64,000 nucleotides of DNA, from positions 24,373,085 through 24,437,084 of the forward strand of contig CM070873.1 of the NCBI GenBank assembly GCA_036365515.1, given 5' to 3'. The DNA comes from Torymus aiolomorphi. Taxonomy: Eukaryota > Arthropoda > Insecta > Hymenoptera > Torymidae. The notes below the pieces were generated by a model. That model saw only the letters and a list, made by a program, of their open reading frames with translations. It was not told the DNA's origin and ran no database searches. Positions 34,721-44,822 of the stretch are shown here, one piece after another. Position 1 is the first letter of the stretch. Each line of letters begins with the position of its first letter. Both the position numbers and the translations under genes were made by a program.

Positions 34721-37505
34721 CAGATGGTGTGGGGTTTAAGCTTTTGTATAGTTTTATAATTGCACGGGTTGGGGTTATGTTTTTGCAGGATGAATGGTTT
34801 CAGTGATGGAGGAGGAGCTGTTTTTTCCAACGGCGTTTCTTAACCGACTTGACCTAGAGGCTTATTGATTTATATATTTTACAATGGAAATTATATTAGA
34901 TGTACTAATGTAGTTTTCAAATTTATTTTAGTAGTAAGTTTTTACGTTTACGCAACATTATACTATCGCAACATTGTATATTTTATTAAATAATGTCGTC
35001 TAAACTTTACTATATGATTACAACGTTGCATCAACGTCTCCAATCTCAGTACAATAACGTTGCCGTAACATTAATAGAACTTTGCAATAATATTATCACC
35101 TAACATTACATCAATGCTATTCTAATATAGGCACATAACATTACGTTGTATGTTAGAAGTAGAACCACTGATCCATTTACCGTCACCTAATTTATTCGGC
35201 GCCGTCAAAAAAGCAAATCTTAAAATTTGCTATAAGAAAAGTATTAAAAATATGATCTTTGGTAACAATAGTCGAAAAAGGTACATAATCTCATTCAGTA
35301 CAAACATTTTTAACGAAAAATATCTCAAAAACTACTTCCAATCACCTTGACGCGATTCTTTGGATTCCTCTGTACGATTAACTTATGACTTAAATTCGTC
35401 AGCTGGTGTGCTAAAAAGAAATCGGATTAGATGACCGCGTGGCAGTAAAAATGGCTTCGGATCGTTCATATTGAGCACGAGAGGCGCGAACGATAATGGC
35501 GCAAATTTGATCTCGGGACTTGGAATACGCGATAACTGACAAGTTCATTCTTTATCTGTTTTCCGAGCCGGCTATTTGGCAATGCGGCGTTCAAGTGAGA
35601 AGATCAGTGTTTGGTTTGTACGAAAGGAGGCTTAGAAGCTTCTGTAGTGACAACATGAAACCAGCTGCATACCATCAATTATTCATAACCTAACAATATT
35701 TACTGGTATTGGTTTCTATTAGGAAATGCTACTGCCGATCCATTGTTACTTAAGTAATACCTAAGTAATATTTCTTATCTTCAAGTGACTGTTTCATCAC
35801 ACTTGATTCTTTTTACGGGTTGCTATAATGCGATTACTGTTGAAAACGAAGTCGGCATATCATTAAATATATTAATCCAAATATTTTTCAAACACATTGT
35901 TTATCTTGTGGCAAAAATGTAATTTCCATAGTTCTAAAATGTATTCATGTTTGTTATTATTTTTCCCTTGCAACAAGCGCTTTTCAATTGACACAGCAAT
36001 GTGATCAATAGATGCAGAAAATTCAAGATAAATAATTAAAGGTCATTGAAGGACAAAGAGACCGCAGGTACAGGAATTCAAGTTGACCTAACACCATAGC
36101 ATATAAGTAATAGTATACAAAAAGAGAACCTAATCTAAACAAACATGAAGAAAAATTTAGTTGAGAGAGAATGATTGACATTTCATAGATAAATGTTGTT
36201 AATGGTAGCTACTTTATTTGTCTTAAATGGAATTCAAGTGCAATCGTTGATTCGGATGAAATAGTGAATTGGAATTGGTTACGAGTTGACCAAATTTTGT
36301 AAAATAGAGACTAATTTGATAATTATTATATAATTAAAATTTATAGTAATCTTGTGAGCAACGGATTCTATTGATCAGTTTTTGTCCGGATTATAACACT
36401 TTTTCTACCATTTTGATAAAATTTTTTTATAATTGCTAGAAAAAATTATTGTTTAATTTCAATATTTGTTTTCAGGTGAAATGTTTTTCATGATAAGTGT
36501 AGCTATAAGTAAATTCATAAAACAAGAAGAAATATATCGATACCTCTTTTTTGGTTATCCATCTGTTATAAAAGAAATATACATCGATTAGTATCGAATT
36601 AAAACCTACAGTTAACTTCGTAGAGCTATAAAAAAACTATCATTAGCTGATACATCAAAGCCAATTTCAAAGCGACACCAAATATCCAATTTATAGGTTA
36701 AGTTCAACATTTTCATTGATGTCTATCAATATAGTTATGCGCTTCACAAAATTTTTCATTTCGCAATGCAGTTAACGTAAAATTAACATTCTCAAAATGT
36801 CAATAAAAAATTCACCATAGCACAGCGCTTGGAAAGATAAAAACGCAAGGAAGCTTTCCACGTTCGTGCGCTTGTGGGCTGCATAAATAGCCGCTGCGAC
36901 TCGTTACTGAGCCAATTTAAGACCGCATCTTTTCTGCACAATATATACACATACGTGCGCGCTCGCAACCGATTTTTCATATGAATAAATTAGAGAAAGA
37001 AGGATGGAATCCACACGTGGCTGCAATTAACAGGCGTCTTAACGAGGGGAGCAGCGGCCGAATCCGATCTTGTGGTTAGCGTAAAGCTATGCACAGTCCG
37101 AGTTTCCTTCCTGCTTTCGCTCACCGGTCTGACCGTTTTTGGATGCTCGAGGTTATTCACGCTGGCGGTTCTGGCGGCTAATGTTGAGGTGCATGTTCTT
37201 TGTAACGGTAGAAATGTTGTTCTGAAACTTTTTTTTTTTCTTTTTTTTTAATTTGAAACTGCTAATCTATCAAATTAGTTATTATTTTGAGGGTAAAGCA
37301 TAGGGGGAATGTATATGAAAAAAGAAATGATTGCAAAAAATTCAAGTCAAATTCATATATAAGCGACCTAATCATATAAAATCGAATACATTAGTTAAGT
37401 TTGACTATAAATAGAAAATTGTTACAGTAAGTTTTTAAGTTTTATTTGATAAATCATGATTTTCTTAGTATACTCCGCTCTTGTAAACTTCAATTACTGA
37501 ATCTA

Positions 37506-38223
37506 CACGGAGAGAAATTTTGTAGTGAAAATTACAAATATTCGAGACAAAATTACCAGTTTCTATGGTAATGAATGGACAGACTGACAATTTCAAACTT
37601 TTTACCAAAGTGCCTTGGTAAATTTTTTTTTAGTTAATTTAAATTTAAAAAATTAACTTTTTTTATCCATATTGATGGATATATAGTATTTTAATATAGA
37701 AATAGAAACAGAAACAAGGATGAAAAAACATTAAACTGAAAAAAAATTTTTACGGAAGCGGGATTCGATCCGGCGATCTTTGGGTTGAGAGTCCGACGTT
37801 CTACCGACTGCGCCACAGAAGCTGTTACCAATAGTCATTTGAATCGCCGTTATTACTTACTGAAAATATGTGTATTGTTTTTATTTTAACGTCGCGCACG
37901 CCTCTAGTATCAATCTTCTGAAACACAATAATGCGCAGTGTGCATGCGCGAGTACACAAATACCAGGTTATTTGGTAAAATTTATCAGTTTTCTTAGTAA
38001 AAATTCATAGGTTACCTTGTAAAAATGACTAGATCTCAATTTTTACCAGTGTGTCTGGTAATTTTTATTCCGATAATTTGGTATTTTTTTAAGTGGTTAT
38101 GGTAGTTTTTCCTGGGAAACTTATAAATTGTATTAGAAACCTGGGAATATCACGGCCTTTGATAGTCTATCCATGCGCTACCAAGGCACCTTGGTAATTT
38201 TTACTCTAAAATTTCTCTCCGTG
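37506..38223. mobile_element. M3-family TIR element (718 bp) carrying a tRNA-like segment
   Basis: The ends CACGGAGAGAAATTTT and AAAATTTCTCTCCGTG are perfect inverted copies and are flanked by TA on both sides. Phrases such as CTTGGTAAATTTTT and GCACCTTGGTAATTTTTACT appear toward the ends. The centre has a tRNA-like segment and a CpG-rich part (GTCGCGCACGCC; GTGCATGCGCGAG). There is no transposase frame. Confidence 0.88.
37755..37822 (-). other. tRNA-like segment (Pol III A and B boxes)
   Basis: On the minus strand, TGGCGCAGTCGG (37804-37815) fits the A box exactly and GGATCGAATCC (37761-37771) fits the B box. The middle reads CGGACTCTCAACCC, where an anticodon arm should be. The acceptor ends (GCTTCTG against TTCCGTA) do not pair, so it is not a functional tRNA gene. 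Confidence 0.7.
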
Positions 38224-38302
38224 TACTAATTTTAAATTTTAGAAATACAATGATAAAAGTATTATTTTTCTATAAAATAAAAAATTTTCGGCTATAGCTC
38301 TA

Positions 38303-38810
38303 CCCTGGTAGAACAAATTGTCTATATCGAAAATAGCCAGAAAGTTAATAAATAGCTAGTAAAAATACTAGTTTTTGGGTAGTAATGAAACGATTTTTCT
38401 GGTCATGTCATATTCTCTATTTAATGGAGATAAGGTAACCTTAAAATGTTTTTACTAAATTTTCTCTGTAATCTGATCATGTATTTAAAACCAAATATTA
38501 AAAAAAGATAGCCAACCAAAACGTAAACACGAATTATTGGTATTTAATTCGTTTATAGTACTGTTTCAGGGGATATAAACGAAAACAATGATATTTCCGT
38601 TTGATTCTGTCTCTCTCACTCCTCGGCATAATAGCAAGCCTCTTACTAGCCATTTTCTAACTAAAAAAACTGTCTAACTTTGATATCTTTTATGGTGAAT
38701 ATGATCGGAAAAATCGTTTCATCGATGGATAGAAATGGCCAAGAAAAGTGTCTAGTTTTTAACGATTATTGGGGAAACTAGCTATTTATTAGGTAAATAA
38801 TGGAATCGAT
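38303..38810. mobile_element. TIR family M4 copy, right end degraded (about 508 bp)
   Basis: It starts CCCTGGTAGAACAAATT. It shares with 62935-63536 the long matching phrases CTCTCTCACTCCTCG, ACTAGCCATTTTCT, GGAAAAATCGTTTCAT and CCAAGAAAAGTGTCTAGTTT, in the same order. The right CCAGGG terminus is not preserved. Confidence 0.75.
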
Positions 38811-39300
38811 TTCGAAAGTTTGTATCCTTCTTTATATATACACTATTAAATAAAACACTACATAACCTTTAATAAGATTTGTATTCGCTCTAAAAATTAC
38901 CAGTATTCATAATAGCATCAATCTTTCGATTTAAACTATTTTCTCTTTTCTGCACGTTTCCAACATTTCCGCCTCAATATTTTCAGTCACTACTCTTTTT
39001 TAAGTACTGGCTAAATTCAAAACGTGTTCTGCGTCTCATTACTTGTTTTTTTCTTCTTCAAATAATAAGATTATCAGGCAAATCCTTTAAGTAAAAAAAA
39101 CTTAATTTTAATTTTTATATACTTTATTTTATTTTATTTATTTTTAAATACTCAAGTCCGAAACTGTAAATTAAAAAAAATTCAAACATAGCCACTTTAG
39201 GCGTCTATTCTACGCAAATCAATGAAATTAAATCTTTAAATAAATCCTCCACAAAGAGGAAAAAAAAGACCGTTAACCATATCATCCCATCAAAAGTCAC
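38811..39300. other. No gene recognised
   Basis: AT-rich DNA without a supported feature. Confidence 0.5.
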
Positions 39301-39498
39301 CCCCACGCTGTACAACACCAACCATCACCTCTGCCGCGCGAAATTCAAAATCGACAGCACTACCAACGGGCGAAAGCTGACCACCGCCGGCAACACTACG
39401 CGCGCGCTAATTATCTTTGCACCGTTGCGCAATAGCCACGATAATTGAAGGCGTTGGTTTCGTTCGACGGTTAATTAGAACGCGCTCGTACAACTCCG

Positions 39499-39581
<83 letters not shown>

Positions 39582-39780
39582 AATGCGCGCCGCGCGACGA
39601 TAAGATTAGATTGACGCGCATTTTTTCCGTCGCGAGGTATTCCGCTCGCACGTTGCGCAACGCGATGCGGCTTTTTGACTTGGAAATGATGTGTGCGCGC
39701 ACGAGATGTCTCTCTCGCGCCGTGTTTCGGATTATTGGCGTGTTCGCGTTCGACGAATTCGAGGCGTGTTCGAAATACTT
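39300..39780. promoter_or_regulatory. CpG-rich patch with (CT)n core
   Basis: CpG-rich DNA surrounds the CT microsatellite at 39501-39579. Plus-strand frames encode Ser-Leu repeats through the CT tract, which is an artefact. It may be a promoter or an enhancer. Confidence 0.35.
39501..39579. repeat. (CT)39 microsatellite
   Basis: An uninterrupted CT tract of about 79 bp, the longest in the window. Confidence 0.98.
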
Positions 39781-41040
39781 TGTTTGGTATTTCGACTTTG
39801 GAGGTATTTCGAACTATTGGCTGTTTGATTTTAAAAATTGTTTTTTTTTTCTCGAAATAAATTATAAGATAAATGAATTATCCTTATCAGAGATATTACT
39901 GGCGTTCTAGATAGCGGTGGAGAAATATATATTTAGATTTTTGCTGTTCCGTTTCTAAATGTTTTTATTATATTATAAAAAATCTTTGATTTTATTTAAG
40001 GTGATGTGATACCCACACCATTACTCAATTATTCTGGGTTCTCGTTTTTCTCCTTCAATTTTAAACTTTTTAAAAATCGAATGAGAAAAACGGGAACCCA
40101 ATTTTGAGTAATAGCGTATACTGCAGAATATATCATTTTTGAAAACACTTCTTTTGGTACATTTTGTCAAATATTTATGAGACTCTTCACCACGATCAGG
40201 CATTGAACATATCAGGATATCGGCACGTATAAAATGAGTGTTCCTTTAATATTAATTTAAGATTACTGGATCACAAGTACTTTTTACGACCAGCTTACAA
40301 ATATATAAATTTCACTTACAATCGTTAAACATGTCTTTTATAATACATTTAATATTATTGTCTTCTCAAAATATTCAACGTTAAATATTAATTTTCATAA
40401 CAATTTGCGAACTCAGCAAATACACACTTCGAAGTAAATATTATCATGAAACGTAATTTCCACTACTTCAAGAAATCATTACATGACAACATACTCGTTC
40501 CAGGCGAAATTTAAAAATCAAATCCGGACCTCCCGAAACACTCCCTTTCATCGAGCGAATCCCTCGTCGTCTAAATTCGATTCGCAAAGGCAGCCCAGCG
40601 AAGCAACTCTAATTCGGCCCATTGTTCGCGCGCTCCGGTATGTATGTCTATTCTCGAATCGCGGCATCCGCGGAACGTCTCCAGAATGTACAGAAGAGGG
40701 AGGGAGAGGGAGAAGTGAGACACGCCCGAGATAAGCGAGTTTGTTTTATCGCTGTATTCGCAATAATGGTTGACTTTAGCAGGTGTCGAACCGGTGTATG
40801 TCGGGGAGAAAAAAATGTTTGCGAGAGGATGTTTAAAGCGGATGCGAATTGTTGGCTTATTGGTGAAAGTGGCGTACTTGCCCTTTTTCAATATTGTAGT
40901 AACATTGTTATTGTTTTTTGAGTATTTTTTAAGAGTTTGTGCTTTATTTTATGATATTGAAGTATTATTGTAACCGTAAATCTGTACCAGTACTGTAAAG
41001 TATACCAATGTTACAATACCATATATATTGAAAACTTGAT
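39781..41040. other. No gene recognised; one CpG-rich patch
   Basis: AT-rich DNA flanks a CpG-rich patch at about 40500-40790. That patch has open frames on both strands (83-106 codons), which points to composition rather than coding. Confidence 0.45.
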
Positions 41041-41048
41041 TTAAATAT

Positions 41049-41087
41049 CTTTATTAACGAAAATGTATGTCATTTTCGTTAATAAAG
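41049..41087. repeat. Perfect hairpin, 17-bp arms
   Basis: CTTTATTAACGAAAATG and CATTTTCGTTAATAAAG are exact inverted copies around the loop TATGT. There is no terminal duplication and no known RNA family resemblance. Confidence 0.9.
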
Positions 41088-43010
41088 TTATATTATTGAT
41101 TTATTGGATCTTTTATAATAAGTTCGTTATCGCAAAGGTAGTATTATTTTAATACTATTTTATACTACAGTAATATTTAAAAAAATTTTTTAAAAATATA
41201 CTGATATTTGTAATAAAATCAGGCTTATTCCATGCCTTTCGTACGTCACTTATCAGCATTCGGGCTCACGGTTATTAATTTTAAAGAATAATATTTAAGT
41301 TTATTAAAGCCTATATCTACGTCATTTTATTATCAATTTTCAGTTTATATTGTTATAATGCAATAAAATAAAAAAATCGTTTTCATTTTATAGCGTAAAA
41401 TACATCAGTACCTTGCGACGTGTATTTCAGAGACATCACAGAGAAATTTATGATCATTTAAAACAAAAAAAAAAGAAAACAACGTCACATCGACAGCATA
41501 CACAACGCGCTACGAAAAAGCTCGCCAAAGACATTGCTTATTTATCAGCATCATTGCACGCGCCAAAATAAAATGCAAATGTCGCTCTGGTACACATGCC
41601 TAATGTATCAGAGCGGCGGCACATCTCCCTTTGCACTCGTCAAGACCACACCTCGAGAAAAAGAGAGAGAGAGAGTCGCATTTGCATGCGCGCGGCAATT
41701 TCACTGCGCGAGCAAAGAGAGCACATTGTTATGTCTTATTTCTCCGATATTATGCGAAGGGTTGATTTTAGTTGTATGGAGATTTTCGCATATAGCGCGC
41801 GGTTGTGTCGACGAAACCTTGCGACGACGGCTTTTCGATAATAGAATTGTAGTCGATAGTTTTGAAATGGAAATTGCCGCGTAAAATATTTATGCATTGA
41901 TCAAGGGTGTCGCGCTTGACGTTAAAATGCCTGCTGTTTTTATTAACTTAGGCGGGGGCTCAATTAACCCAGTTTCGCTGGTAATCGAGTGGATATTGTT
42001 TAATTTCTTTTCTTTTTTTTCTAAGGTTGATATATATTTTCTTTATTTGTTTCCTGATATACGGCTAATATTTGGTTTATTGGTGTCAATGATTGGGTTT
42101 ATTAGTATCAATGATTGGGTTAATAATTCGGATAGGTAGAAATTTGGAAAGGAGAAATTCGGATGGATAATTTTAATGAAGGTCAGAAGTCCCGAATGAT
42201 ATTTTCATTGATGGAAAGAATTTAGAAAGAAAAAATTCAGATGGCTAAAAGTTCAGAAAATAATTTTTTGGATGTAATTTAGAGAATATAAAATTTCGGA
42301 GAGAAAAAATTCGGAAAGGAAGAATATCTATGGATAAAATTTCGGAAAATCTATGGATAACAATTCGGAAAATGAGTATTTACAATTTTTTGTGAGCCTA
42401 AATGCAATATTAGGCGTTCATGTATATATGACTAAAATAATGGTATTTTCTTCAAGTTTCATTTTATTAGCGTAGATATATAGATTGCCTGAAAATTTCA
42501 TATGACCAATTGCGTTTTAACATTAAAAACTAAGTCTTGGCAGAGACGATCTGAAAAGTAAATGAAAAGCCGGAAGTAATTCGAGTATACGAATACATTT
42601 TTATTTTACGAAAAAATACATATCTTACACATAACCTTAAGATTTCGTCAACTTTTCTGCTTATTCCATCTTACTCATTCCGTCTACTAATTAGTTGACT
42701 AAAGAAATAATCTACATAGAACAATAAATTAGCTATTGTTGTATTTTTATTAGCTTTTTTCATGACTATCACTCATTAATGTAAACATTTAAAAAATGTC
42801 TAAACAGTATTTTTTCACTTTTTCGGAAAAATTTTCAAACACTTAAAAGAACTTAAAGTAGTGCAGAATAAAGCTAATTAAAATACATGGACAGCTAATT
42901 TATTTTTGTGATTAGATTATTTTCTTTAGTCGAAGAATTACAGAAAGTTAAAAAATTGCAGCGACTGGAAGGATGCCGATGATTATTCGATTTTAGTGTA
43001 AGCATCCACC
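41088..43010. other. No gene recognised; CpG-rich patch and degenerate repeats
   Basis: 41480-41930 is moderately CpG-rich, with a GA tract at about 41659-41674 and overlapping frames. 42065-42115 has two copies of TCAATGATTGGGTTWATTAG-type sequence. 42125-42385 holds degenerate TTCGGAAA repeats. The rest is AT-rich. Confidence 0.45.
42125..42385. repeat. Degenerate TTCGGAAA minisatellite
   Basis: Words of the form GGATAAAATTTCGGAAA and AAAAATTCGGAAAGG repeat with loose spacing of 15-35 bp. It resembles 6860-7080, where the word is AAAAGTTCCGAAAA. Confidence 0.55.
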
Positions 43011-43221
43011 TACCGCCAGAAATTTCATTCATTCCAGAACGAAACGAGAGACAGTCGCGCTTTTCGCGAGGCTCAGCGAAATTTTCGCTTTATCTACGCG
43101 CGCGCGTGCGGCAAGTGCGTTCAACTTGGGCGCGCGCACTGGAGAGATCGAAGCGACGAGACAGCGAATTTTCGAGCGGCGTTCGCATTCGTCCTGACCG
43201 CACGCGCGCGCGCGCGCGTGC

Positions 43222-43275
<54 letters not shown>

Positions 43276-43330
43276 CAGGAGCTCGCGTGTATGTATAGAA
43301 GTGTTGATCGATTTCGTGTACACGCGTAAA
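43010..43330. promoter_or_regulatory. CpG-rich patch with (GC)n(GT)n
   Basis: CpG-rich DNA leads into a GC alternation (43201-43218) and a GT tract of about 50 bp (43224-43273). Alternating purine-pyrimidine DNA of this type can adopt Z-form. The frames crossing it encode His-Thr or Val-Cys repeats and are artefacts. Confidence 0.5.
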
Positions 43331-44250
43331 TGGTGGGTTTTCTTGTGGAAAATTTTAAATATAGAATAACTGGTAGAAATAAAGTTTTCAAGGAATACCG
43401 CGTTAGATATTCGTGGGCTGAAGTTGTTTTGAAGATCTTATTAAAAGTTAACACTTTGATGATGTTTAGATCTGGATAATTAACGCTGCATCTTAAGTTA
43501 AAACTTTATTAAACTAAGAGGTATAGTTAAGAAGCTTTGAGATCGTAATATGGTTACACACTCAAGAATAGTACAATTATAAATACTTTTAGAGCCACTT
43601 TATGAATTTGAAAAAAAAATTTAAGTAAAAAAAGTATATAATAGAGAAAATAAATGTCTATTTAAGAAATTAAAAGTATCAAATTGTACTAGAATTGCGC
43701 AAATTTATGTACTTACTGTCAGGGCAATTCCTAGAATTTGTATCCATTATGAAGGAATTCCGTTTGAGATAATTAGATTTTTAAAGAACGCAGACAGACT
43801 ACAAATTAATGTACTTATGCTTAATTAACTTAATAAAAGCTTTGACCTGTTTTGCCTCAAGATTTGGTTATATGTGAAGGAGTAATTTTGCATAAATTTT
43901 GTAGTGTAGTCCCAAGGACTCACCGATGTTTACAAGTTTTAGACTACTTACATGATCATAATTGTTTAACAAATGTGACGAACAAAAAAAAAATTATTGT
44001 TGCTATGATGCTATTTACACACGTATTGTGATTGTTTACAAAATTAATCGCTTTGTTTTTAATTCCTTATCCCATTTATTAAATAATTACGATCACTTTA
44101 AAAATTTTCAACATCGATCAGTAGTCGAACCGACACTGTAAAAAATTTCCGCAATAAATAAACATTTAACAAAGTATACGCAATATAAAAATACGCTAGC
44201 ACACACCAAAGCTGAAAAACCACAACCGTCACAATTTATTCACGTTTTGA
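43331..44250. other. No gene recognised
   Basis: AT-rich DNA without repeats, RNA genes or supported frames. Confidence 0.5.
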
Positions 44251-44749
44251 CACACATACATACCTCCCCAAATCAATCACTGCCCACAATCCACCAGCCC
44301 ATCAGCCAACTCCCACAATCGGTCACTTCACCGCACACCCAGCAATCACTCCTAACCATACGATCCAGCAGCACCTGACAATCGCGCTCGCGCTCCCCGA
44401 AAAAGGCCAATCGAACCCACGCGCACACACCGCAGCTGTTCGTCTCTCCCGCTCGCTCCCAAGAGGAGGAGGAGGAGTGGGGAGAGTAATCAGGAAGCGC
44501 TGCGCGCGGCTGATTCAGCGGTGCGCGCATGATGCATTCCGCCTCGCGCAGCCGCGCCGCGAGCAGCACACCGGCGCTCTCTATCTCTCCGTGTCAGCCG
44601 GCACGCGTGCGCGTTATTAATCCGAGTATTAATCTCTGTGGAATAGGACGCCGCGTGTGCAGAGTGAATGCTGTGTGGTTAGTGCATTAGTGTGTAAGTG
44701 TGTAAGTGCCAGTGTCCGAGAGAGCTGCTCTGGGGGCCGGAGGAGGATT
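44250..44749 (+). promoter_or_regulatory. CpG-rich candidate promoter and 5' leader
   Basis: The most GC-rich stretch of the window, with dense CpG (CGCGCAGCCGCGCCGCGAG near 44547). It precedes a possible start codon at 44750. TTAGTGCATTAGTGTG and CCAGTGTCCG around 44678-44717 contain CAGT-like initiator words, but no TATA box is well placed. The assignment depends on the exon call that follows. Confidence 0.4.
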
Positions 44750-44822
44750 ATGGTGGTCGCCATGCCCGCTGAGTACGACGAGCAGCAGCAGCAGCAGCAG
44801 GAGGAACGCCAGGAGGATTTAG
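44750..44822 (+). CDS. Possible first coding exon, glutamine-rich, unknown protein
   Basis: The ATG at 44750 opens a frame of 24 codons, MVVAMPAEYDE, then six Gln (encoded only by CAG), then EERQEDL, and ends at a donor-like TTAG|GTAAAA (44822/44823) in phase 1. A second in-frame ATG is at 44762. The acidic, Gln-rich content is common at the start of insect regulatory proteins, but I do not recognise the protein. It sits directly after the most CpG-rich stretch in the window, as expected for a 5' exon. No matching downstream exon was identified. The segment at 45179-45255 follows a fair acceptor, but joining it in phase gives an early stop. It could be non-coding. Confidence 0.35.

Larger units (their letters stand above)
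32985..37505. other. AT-rich DNA with CpG-rich patches, no gene recognised
   Basis: Contents include an AT dinucleotide repeat at 33438-33469; CpG-rich patches at 33610-33990 (with a CT-rich tract at 33776-33813), 34380-34720, 35400-35600, 36830-36970 and 37010-37200; and an A/T-rich remainder. Short open frames in the patches overlap on both strands and show no family resemblance. Confidence 0.5.

Noticed and set aside
24705..37822. Functional tRNA genes at 24705-24772 and 37755-37822
   Set aside because: The A and B boxes are good, but acceptor and anticodon stems do not pair properly and both lie inside TIR elements.
40483..40973. Overlapping frames of 67-106 codons on both strands
   Set aside because: They share the same CpG-rich patch and show no family match or splice context.
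43090..43369. Open frames encoding His-Thr or Val-Cys repeats
   Set aside because: They are translations of the GT/GC microsatellite.
44273..44569. 98-codon minus-strand frame
   Set aside because: It lies in the most CpG-rich DNA of the window and is opposite the candidate 5' region; its composition explains it.
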